Assembly: GCA_964426655.1 (NCBI GenBank) | Contig: CAYRQT010000012.1 | Span: 1 to 48,303 of the forward strand | Length of the DNA stretch: 48,303 bases | From: RGIG8306 sp964426655 | Lineage (GTDB): Bacteria; Bacillota; Clostridia; Lachnospirales; Lachnospiraceae | Direction: 5' to 3' | Part shown: piece by piece, positions 1 through 6,233 of the stretch | Position numbering within the stretch: position 1 is the stretch's first letter | Layout: each line of letters opens with the position of its first letter | Made by a program: the position numbers and the translations under genes | The notes under the pieces: model-generated | The model's database searches: none | Told to the model about the DNA's origin: nothing | What the model saw: only the letters and a program-made list of their open reading frames with translations

Positions 1-116
1 CGTTCCTTTTTCTATGACTAATTCTATTTACACAAGATATTTTACGCTATCGATTTATACTAAAATGTGCACAAGTACAATAAATAAATATAGATTGAGT
101 TGTAAAATTCAGTGCA

Positions 117-145
117 TTGTAATGGGAGAAACGGGTTGCTATAAT
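117..145 (+). promoter_or_regulatory. Predicted sigma-A promoter of the nif operon
   Basis: TTGTAA (117-122) and a perfect TATAAT (140-145) are separated by 17 bases, which predicts a start near base 152. No sigma-54 type -24/-12 element (GG-N10-GC) was seen near nifH, in line with a Gram-positive nif operon. The first 116 bases of the window are AT-rich and show no gene. Confidence 0.7.
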
Positions 146-151
146 AAGTCC

Positions 152-215
152 AACATATTGGAGAACTTGATAGCGGCCGAACTCAAGCATCCAATATCGT
201 TATCATCCGCAAAGG
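152..215 (+). promoter_or_regulatory. Structured nifH leader RNA, possible antiterminator region
   Basis: The predicted transcript starts almost directly with a stem. ATATTGGA (155-162) pairs perfectly with TCCAATAT (190-197), and inside it CTTGA (166-170) pairs with TCAAG (183-187), leaving a 12-base apical loop (171-182). That loop contains GGCCGAAC (175-182), almost the same as the 5' arm GGCGAACA of the terminator that follows (216-223). It could therefore pair, with one bulged C, with GTTCGCC at 230-236 and break the terminator. A competing short palindrome, TCCAA-CATA-TTGGA (149-162), overlaps the predicted start. The structure is visible in the sequence; the regulatory role is inferred. 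Confidence 0.5.
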
Positions 216-248
216 GGCGAACAGAAATTGTTCGCCTTATTTTATTTC
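216..248 (+). terminator. Intrinsic terminator or attenuator upstream of nifH
   Basis: GGCGAACA (216-223) and TGTTCGCC (229-236) form a perfect 8-bp stem with a GAAAT loop, followed by the T-rich tail TTATTTTATTT. It lies downstream of the nif promoter and only 20 bases before the nifH start, so it would act as a conditional terminator inside the leader. It could also be partly an mRNA-stabilising hairpin. Confidence 0.65.
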
Positions 249-268
249 AAAAAACAGGAGGAGCATCT

Positions 269-1087
269 ATGAGACAGGTAGCGATTTATGGCAAAGGCGG
301 TATTGGAAAATCCACGACCACACAGAATCTGACAGCAGGTCTGGCGGAGATGGGAAAAAAGATCATGATTGTTGGTTGCGACCCGAAGGCAGATTCCACA
401 AGACTTGTTCTTGGAGGGCTTGCACAGAAAACCGTTCTGGATACCCTGCGGGAAGAGGGTGACGATATTGATCTGGAAGAAATCATGAAGGTCGGCTATG
501 GCGGTATTAAAGGTGTTGAGTCCGGTGGTCCGGAGCCAGGGGTAGGATGTGCAGGCCGAGGCATTATCACTTCCATCAATTTGCTGGAGCAGTTGGGCGC
601 TTATGAAGATGAACTGGATTATGTATTTTACGATGTTCTTGGTGACGTTGTATGCGGTGGATTTGCGATGCCCATCCGTGAAGGAAAGGCACAGGAAATT
701 TATATCGTATGTTCCGGAGAAATGATGGCACTGTATGCTGCCAATAACATCTCCAAAGGTATCGCAAAATATGCCAATACAGGTGGTGTAAGATTAGGTG
801 GGCTGATCTGTAATTCAAGAAAGGTAGATAGAGAATCTGACCTTGTTGAAGCAGTTGCCAGAAGACTTGGAACACAGATGATTCATTTTGTACCTAGAGA
901 TAATGATGTACAGCGTGCGGAAATCCACAAGCGTACGGTAATTGACTATAGTCCTGAAGTACCACAGGCAGATGAATACAGAGCATTGGCACAGAAAATC
1001 GACGGAAATGATATGTTTGTAGTCCCTAAGCCAATGGCAATTGATGAATTGGAAGCAATTTTGATGGAATATGGCGTAATGGATTGA
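269..1087 (+). CDS. nifH: Nitrogenase iron protein NifH
   Basis: This is the dinitrogenase reductase, which passes electrons from ferredoxin or flavodoxin to NifDK with ATP hydrolysis. The 272-residue protein has the usual length. It shows the P-loop YGKGGIGKST at residues 7-16, the switch region DPKADST, and the two cysteines that bridge the [4Fe-4S] cluster between subunits, Cys94 (GVGCAGRG) and Cys129 (DVVCGGF). Arg97 is the equivalent of the ADP-ribosylated arginine in other NifH proteins, although no DraT/DraG is visible here. The reading frame is open upstream to base 14, but the start chosen follows AGGAGG at 256-261 and matches the family N-terminus. It is the first gene of the nif operon. 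Confidence 0.98.
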   Translation: MRQVAIYGKGGIGKSTTTQNLTAGLAEMGKKIMIVGCDPKADSTRLVLGGLAQKTVLDTLREEGDDIDLEEIMKVGYGGIKGVESGGPEPGVGCAGRGIITSINLLEQLGAYEDELDYVFYDVLGDVVCGGFAMPIREGKAQEIYIVCSGEMMALYAANNISKGIAKYANTGGVRLGGLICNSRKVDRESDLVEAVARRLGTQMIHFVPRDNDVQRAEIHKRTVIDYSPEVPQADEYRALAQKIDGNDMFVVPKPMAIDELEAILMEYGVMD

Positions 1088-1101
1088 GGAGGAGGATGAA
1101 C

Positions 1102-1431
1102 ATGGGCATGGTATTAATCAGAGCTATTGTCCGTCCTGAAAAATCGGGTGTGGTAATGGCAGAAATGGCAGAAGCAGGATTTCCTGCTGTAACTAAAATG
1201 GATGTATATGGACGGGGCAAGCAAAAAGGTATTACAGTTGGTGAAGTACATTATGATGAAATTCCGAAGGAAATGTTGATGATTGTTTGTGAAGATAAGG
1301 ATAAGGATGACCTGATCAAATTGATCCTTCGTACAGCAAAGACGAATGGCGGTTCATTTGGAGATGGAAGAATCTTTGTTACGCCTGTGGAAACTGCATA
1401 TACGATCAGTACCGGAAAGGAAGGCCTGTAG
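1102..1431 (+). CDS. nifI1: Nitrogenase-regulating PII-like protein NifI1
   Basis: This 109-residue PII (GlnB) family protein lies between nifH and nifD, the position typical of nifI1. In methanogens NifI1 and NifI2 form a complex that binds dinitrogenase and switches it off when ammonium is present, with 2-oxoglutarate relieving the block. It begins MGMVLIRAIVRPEK and has the PII T-loop region GRGKQKGITVGEVHYDEIPK and the C-terminal core SFGDGRIFVTPVETAYTISTG. There is no conserved PII uridylylation tyrosine context. Three in-frame ATGs are close together; the one at 1102 is best spaced from the GAGGAGGAGG ribosome site. Confidence 0.93.
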   Translation: MGMVLIRAIVRPEKSGVVMAEMAEAGFPAVTKMDVYGRGKQKGITVGEVHYDEIPKEMLMIVCEDKDKDDLIKLILRTAKTNGGSFGDGRIFVTPVETAYTISTGKEGL

Positions 1432-1443
1432 AAAGGGGAAGCC

Positions 1444-1827
1444 ATGAAAGAGATTTTAGCATTTATTCGGGCAAATAAAGTAAATGCAACGAAAGTTGCT
1501 TTAGCTGAAAACGGCTTTCCTGCCTTCACCTGCCGCCCGGTATTGGGAAGAGGTAAGGTTGGTGTTGATCCTGCACTGCTGGAAATTGTATTAAAGCAGG
1601 AGTCCCTACCCGCCAATGCAGCGGGAGAGGCCGTAACAGAGGCAGGACGTTTGATTGCAAAGCGATTTTTCACATTAATTGTGGAAGATAACCAAGTGGA
1701 TAAGGTGGTTGAGACCATTATATCTGCCAATAAAACCGGAAATAAAGGAGATGGAAAAATATTCGTACTCCCGATACTGGAGGCTTACCAGGTAAGAAAT
1801 GGCGAAGTCTCAAACGACGCTTATTAA
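1444..1827 (+). CDS. nifI2: Nitrogenase-regulating PII-like protein NifI2
   Basis: This is the second PII family protein, 127 residues, 12 bases after nifI1. It begins MKEILAFIRANKVNATK, which is the NifI2-type N-terminus, and has a longer T-loop segment (about residues 36-75) than canonical PII, as is normal for NifI2. The C-terminal part NKGDGKIFVLPILEAYQVRNGE is the PII core. It is predicted to act with NifI1 in the reversible, 2-oxoglutarate-responsive shut-off of NifDK. The start follows AAAGGGGAAGCC. Confidence 0.92.
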   Translation: MKEILAFIRANKVNATKVALAENGFPAFTCRPVLGRGKVGVDPALLEIVLKQESLPANAAGEAVTEAGRLIAKRFFTLIVEDNQVDKVVETIISANKTGNKGDGKIFVLPILEAYQVRNGEVSNDAY

Positions 1828-1839
1828 GGAGGTGACCCC

Positions 1840-3444
1840 ATGAAAGAAAGAGATGAACTCCTGGATAAATACTCGGCGAAAGTTTTTAAAAATCGCAAGC
1901 AGCACATTACCCAATTGGAATTTGGTGAAGATCCGGATACAATTACAGCAAATACCAGGGCAATTCCAGGAACAATGACAGCAAGAGGTTGCTGCTATGC
2001 AGGATGTAAAGGTGTGGTTGTCGGTCCCCTTAAGGATGTGGTAGTTATTACCCATGGACCGATTGGATGTTCTTTTTATACCTGGGGAACAAGAAGAAAT
2101 AAAGCCAAGGCCGACGAGGACAGCGATAATAAGAACTTTGTTCCATACAGCTTCTCAACAGATATGCGACCTACGGATATAGTTTTTGGCGGAGAAAAGA
2201 AGCTGGAAAAAGCAATCGAAGAGGTTATGGATATCTTCAATCCTAAATGTATTATGATTTGTTCTACCTGCCCTATTGGTCTGATTGGAGATGATGTGCA
2301 GGCCGTTGCCAGAAGAGCAGAAGCTCAGTATGGAATAAAAGCGGTTGGTTTTTCCTGTGAAGGGTATAAGGGAGTATCCCAGTCCGCTGGGCATCATATT
2401 GCCAACAATGGTTTGATGCGTCATATCATTGGAACAGGTGATAAAAAGCCCACTGGGAAATACAGTGTCAATCTTTTAGGGGAATACAATATTGGTGCTG
2501 ACGGATGGGAACAGGAGAGAATCCTGAAAAGATGCGGTATAGAGGTTACATCTATCTTTACCGGAGATGGTTCTTATGAAACCATGAAAAATGCCCATCT
2601 TGCAGATTTGAACCTTGTAATGTGCCATCGTTCCATTAACTATGTGGCAGAGATGATGAAAACAAAATATGGAATTGACTGGATCAAGGTTAATTTCATT
2701 GGCATTGGAGCCACATGCAGATCTCTGCGAATGGTTGCCAAGTACTTTAATGATCCGGAGCTTACCGCAAGGGTCGAAGAAGTTATTGCAGATGAAATGG
2801 CTGCAATCAGTGATGATATGACTTATTACAAATCCAAGCTGAAGGGAAAAACAGCAGGTATTTTTGTAGGTGGATCAAGATCCCATCATTATCAGGCACT
2901 TCTTCGAGATTTGGGGATGGAAACCATTATGGCTGGTTATGAATTTGCCCATAGAGACGATTACGAAGGGCGGGAAGTCATTCCTTTTATTAAATCTGAT
3001 GCTGATTCCAAAAATATTGAGGAACTTACAGTTGAGAAGGATCCTGAACTGTTCCATCGGAAATATTCAGATGAGGAAATTGAAAAGCTGAAAGCAGATG
3101 GCGTGGAACTGGACACCTACAATGGTATGTTCAAGGATATGAAACCTGGATACATGGTAGTAGATGATTATAATTTCCATGAGGTAGATACACTGGGTAA
3201 AACAATGAAACCAGATATTATTTTCTCTGGAATAAAGGACAAATACTCTACCATGAAAGATGGAATTGGATCCAGGCAGCTGCATTCCTATGACTATTCA
3301 GGACCATATGCCGGTTTTAGAGGCGCTGTTATTTTTGCAAAAGATGTTACCATGGCTTTGTATACCCCTTCCTGGGCACTTGTAAAAGCACCATGGAAAA
3401 ACACACCCATTTTAACGGGAACTTTGACAGGAGGTGAAGTTTAA
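1840..3444 (+). CDS. nifD: Nitrogenase molybdenum-iron protein alpha chain NifD
   Basis: The alpha subunit of dinitrogenase holds FeMo-cofactor. The protein has 534 residues. The P-cluster cysteines are Cys51, Cys77 (HGPIGCSFY) and Cys144 (STCPIGLIGDD). FeMo-cofactor ligands are Cys262 (LVMCHRSINY) and His482 (SRQLHSYDY), and the active-site Gln181 and His185 are present (QSAGHH). About 50 extra residues near 380-440 correspond to the clostridial insertion known from C. pasteurianum. The presence of the cofactor His and Gln supports a true Mo enzyme rather than a paralog. The start follows AGGAGGTGACCCC; the stop overlaps the nifK start by one base. Confidence 0.97.
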   Translation: MKERDELLDKYSAKVFKNRKQHITQLEFGEDPDTITANTRAIPGTMTARGCCYAGCKGVVVGPLKDVVVITHGPIGCSFYTWGTRRNKAKADEDSDNKNFVPYSFSTDMRPTDIVFGGEKKLEKAIEEVMDIFNPKCIMICSTCPIGLIGDDVQAVARRAEAQYGIKAVGFSCEGYKGVSQSAGHHIANNGLMRHIIGTGDKKPTGKYSVNLLGEYNIGADGWEQERILKRCGIEVTSIFTGDGSYETMKNAHLADLNLVMCHRSINYVAEMMKTKYGIDWIKVNFIGIGATCRSLRMVAKYFNDPELTARVEEVIADEMAAISDDMTYYKSKLKGKTAGIFVGGSRSHHYQALLRDLGMETIMAGYEFAHRDDYEGREVIPFIKSDADSKNIEELTVEKDPELFHRKYSDEEIEKLKADGVELDTYNGMFKDMKPGYMVVDDYNFHEVDTLGKTMKPDIIFSGIKDKYSTMKDGIGSRQLHSYDYSGPYAGFRGAVIFAKDVTMALYTPSWALVKAPWKNTPILTGTLTGGEV

Positions 3445-4811
3445 TGCTGGATTTGACACCAAAAGAGGTAAAAGAACGTTCAGGAATTACCATTAACCCT
3501 TGTAAGACCTGTGAGCCGGTGGGGGCCATGTATTTTTCACTGGGAGTGCATAAGTGTATGCCTCACAGCCATGGATCTCAGGGATGTTCCTCATACCATA
3601 GAACGGTTCTGACCCGTCATTTCAAGGAGCCAGCTATTGCAACCTCCAGCTCCTTTACAGAGGGCGCATCCGTATTTGGTGGGAGAAGCAACTTGAATAC
3701 GGCTGTAAAAAATATATTTGATATTTACGATCCGGATATCATTGCAGTGCATACTACCTGTCTTTCTGAGACCATCGGGGATGATGTGGGGTCCTACATC
3801 ATGGATATGACCATTCCTGAAGGTAAGTATGTGATTCATGCCAGCACCCCTAGTTATGAAGGCTCTCATATCCAGGGTTTTGCCAATATGGCTATGGGAT
3901 TTATCAATTATCTGGCAAAGAAAACCGGAAATTATACAGGAAAGATTGGAATTTTCCCAGGTTGGGTAAATCCTGGGGATTGCCGTGAGTTAAAGCGCAT
4001 TGCAACAGAAATGGGAGCGGATTACCTGATGTTCCCAGATTTCGACGGAACAATGGATGCACCCATGACCGGTAAGTTTGAATACTACGGCGAAGGCGGA
4101 ACCACCATTCCTGAAATTCAGTCTCTTGGAGACTTGGATCAGCTGATTGCACTTGGCTATTTTGCCAGTGGGGAAGCCTTTGAATTAATGAAAAAGAAAT
4201 TCAAAACTTCGGGAGAAGTACTGCCCATGCCGGTTGGTATTCAGCTGACAGACAAATATGTGATGGCGCTGCGCAGCATGACAAAGAACGAAGTAACCTC
4301 TACGTTGGAAAAAGAAAGAGGCCGGTTGGTGGATTTGCTTATGGATGCTTCTAACTATACCTATCATAAAAAAGCAGCTATTTATGGAGATCCGGATGTG
4401 GTTTACGGACTGACCAGCCTGTGCCTGGAAATGGGAATCATTCCTAAATATGTCATTACCGGAACGCCTAAGAGTGAATTTGAAAAACAGGTGAAGGAGC
4501 TGATTGCTTCCTATGCACTGGAAGAGGAATGCATTGTAAAGGCTGACACTGACCTTTTCTATCTCCATCAACTTATTAAAAATGAAGGAGTAGATATCTT
4601 AATCGGTAGCAGTTATGGAAAATACATTGCCAGAGCAGAGGATATTCCCTTTGTTCGTGCCGGCTTCCCTGTACTTGACAGGTATGGTGCTACCATCCAG
4701 ACCATTTGTGGATATAAGGGCGGCGTGTATTTTGCAGAGAAAGTAGTTAATGCTCTTCTGGATCGGTTTGACCGGGATGTGGCTGAAGAAGATTTTGAGG
4801 CAGTTTTATAA
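3444..4811 (+). CDS. nifK: Nitrogenase molybdenum-iron protein beta chain NifK
   Basis: This is the beta subunit of dinitrogenase, sharing the P-cluster with NifD. The 455-residue protein is the short form without the N-terminal extension found in proteobacterial NifK, as in Clostridium. The P-cluster cysteines are Cys23 (KTCEPVGA), Cys48 (GSQGCSSY) and Cys106 (TTCLSETIGDD). The start ATG shares its A with the nifD stop (TAATG) and follows GGAGGTGAAG, so translation is coupled and gives equal amounts of the two subunits. Confidence 0.97.
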   Translation: MLDLTPKEVKERSGITINPCKTCEPVGAMYFSLGVHKCMPHSHGSQGCSSYHRTVLTRHFKEPAIATSSSFTEGASVFGGRSNLNTAVKNIFDIYDPDIIAVHTTCLSETIGDDVGSYIMDMTIPEGKYVIHASTPSYEGSHIQGFANMAMGFINYLAKKTGNYTGKIGIFPGWVNPGDCRELKRIATEMGADYLMFPDFDGTMDAPMTGKFEYYGEGGTTIPEIQSLGDLDQLIALGYFASGEAFELMKKKFKTSGEVLPMPVGIQLTDKYVMALRSMTKNEVTSTLEKERGRLVDLLMDASNYTYHKKAAIYGDPDVVYGLTSLCLEMGIIPKYVITGTPKSEFEKQVKELIASYALEEECIVKADTDLFYLHQLIKNEGVDILIGSSYGKYIARAEDIPFVRAGFPVLDRYGATIQTICGYKGGVYFAEKVVNALLDRFDRDVAEEDFEAVL

Positions 4812-4829
4812 AAAATGTGAAAACATTTT
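4812..4829 (+). other. AT hairpin with GAAA tetraloop between nifK and nifE
   Basis: AAAATGT (4812-4818), loop GAAA, ACATTTT (4823-4829) form a perfect 7-bp stem right after the nifK stop. There is no T-run behind it, so it is not an ordinary terminator. An RNA-stability or processing role that separates the abundant HDK message from the assembly genes is possible but inferred. Confidence 0.4.
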
Positions 4830-4860
4830 ACATATAGATTCAGAAAGGAGGATGTAGCCT

Positions 4861-6210
4861 ATGCCTGAAAAAACAGACATTTTGGATGAGAGAAAAAATT
4901 CCATTGCCATATGTCAGGGGGATGGTAAAGGATTATGCTGTGAAAAAGAAAGTGTTTCAGGTTCCGTCAGCCAGAGAGCCTGTGTATACTGTGGAGCAAG
5001 GGTGGTGCTCAATCCCATCACAGATGCCTACCATATTGTCCATGGCCCCATTGGCTGCGCCTCCTATACCTGGGATATTCGCGGTAGCCTGTCCTCAGGA
5101 AGTGAACTCTACAGAAATAGTTTCTCAACGGATCTGCGGGAAACAGATGTAATCTTTGGCGGAGAAAAAAAGCTGGATCGGGCCATTGATGAATTAATGG
5201 AAAAAGCAGATCCGCGGCCCAAACTTATTTTTGTTTATGCCACCTGTATTGTAGGGGTCATTGGCGATGACATTCGGGCCGTCTGTAAGAAAGCAGAAGA
5301 GAAGTATGGGATCCGTGTGATTCCGGTAGCATCATCCGGATTTTCCGGAACAAAATCCAAGGGATATAAACTGGCTTGCAATGCACTGACAGAATTGATG
5401 ATGCCCCATAAGGACAGGCCAAAGCAATTTGGAATTAATATCCTTGGAGATTATAATCTGGCTGGAGAAATGTGGATAATTCAGAATTATCTGAAGAAAA
5501 TAGGTATTCCGGTAATTGCAACTATTACCGGAGATGCCAGTTATGAAAAATTGATTCAGGCACCTGCTGCAACATTGAATATTGTGCAGTGTGCAGGATC
5601 CTCCACGTATCTTGCAAATCAGATGGAAGAAGCCTTTGGCATTCCTTATATCAAGGTGAGCTTCTTTGGAATAGAAGATACCACCGCTTCTTTATTTAGA
5701 ATAGCAGATGCTCTTGGTGTTTCAGGAATTAAGGAAAAGACTAAGCAATTTGTAGAGGAGCAGGTAAACAGGGTAACACCTATTGTGGAGAAATATAAAC
5801 CTCGTCTGGAAGGGAAAAAGGCAGCCATCTTTGTGGGTGGTGGCTTTAAGGCCATATCTCTCATGCGGCAGTTCAACGAACTGGGCATTAAAACAGTGGT
5901 TGTAGGCACCCAGACAGGGAAAAAAGATGAGTATGAAATCATCCAGGAACTGGCGGATCAGGAAACCGTTATCCTGGATGATGCCAATCCAGCTGAATTG
6001 GAACAGTTCATGTTGGAGAAAAAAGCAGATATACTGGTAGGAGGCGTGAAGGAGAGGCCGTTGGCTTACAAGTTAGGGATTGCATTTTGTGATCATAATC
6101 ATGAGCGTAAGCACGCTTTAGGGGGTTTTGACGGAATTGAAAATTTTGTACAGGAAATTAATCTTTCTGTAAACAGTCCGGTTTGGAAATACCTGGATAA
6201 AAACAGATAA
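4861..6210 (+). CDS. nifE: FeMo-cofactor scaffold protein NifE
   Basis: NifE forms, with NifN, the scaffold on which the NifB cluster is matured to FeMo-cofactor before transfer to NifDK. The 449-residue protein is a NifD paralog with the P-cluster-like cysteines Cys41 or Cys44 (RACVYCGARV), Cys66 (GPIGCASYTWD) and Cys129 (YATCIVGVIGDD). The conserved cysteine near the cofactor site is present (NIVQCAGSSTY). It lacks the Gln-x3-His and C-terminal SRQLH motifs of NifD, which separates it from a true alpha subunit. A 49-base gap follows nifK; the start is preceded by AAAGGAGGATGT. Confidence 0.95.
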   Translation: MPEKTDILDERKNSIAICQGDGKGLCCEKESVSGSVSQRACVYCGARVVLNPITDAYHIVHGPIGCASYTWDIRGSLSSGSELYRNSFSTDLRETDVIFGGEKKLDRAIDELMEKADPRPKLIFVYATCIVGVIGDDIRAVCKKAEEKYGIRVIPVASSGFSGTKSKGYKLACNALTELMMPHKDRPKQFGINILGDYNLAGEMWIIQNYLKKIGIPVIATITGDASYEKLIQAPAATLNIVQCAGSSTYLANQMEEAFGIPYIKVSFFGIEDTTASLFRIADALGVSGIKEKTKQFVEEQVNRVTPIVEKYKPRLEGKKAAIFVGGGFKAISLMRQFNELGIKTVVVGTQTGKKDEYEIIQELADQETVILDDANPAELEQFMLEKKADILVGGVKERPLAYKLGIAFCDHNHERKHALGGFDGIENFVQEINLSVNSPVWKYLDKNR

Positions 6211-6233
6211 GATGGATAAGGAGGGAATGCCCA

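Noticed and set aside
149..236. ANTAR-protein target (two hairpins with hexanucleotide loops) in the nifH leader
   Set aside because: The loops are 12 and 5 bases long, not the paired A-N-N-G-N-N hexaloops that ANTAR proteins bind.
14..268. In-frame 85-codon extension upstream of NifH
   Set aside because: The extension contains the predicted promoter, leader and terminator, and the family N-terminus MRQVAIYGKGG starts at 269 behind AGGAGG.
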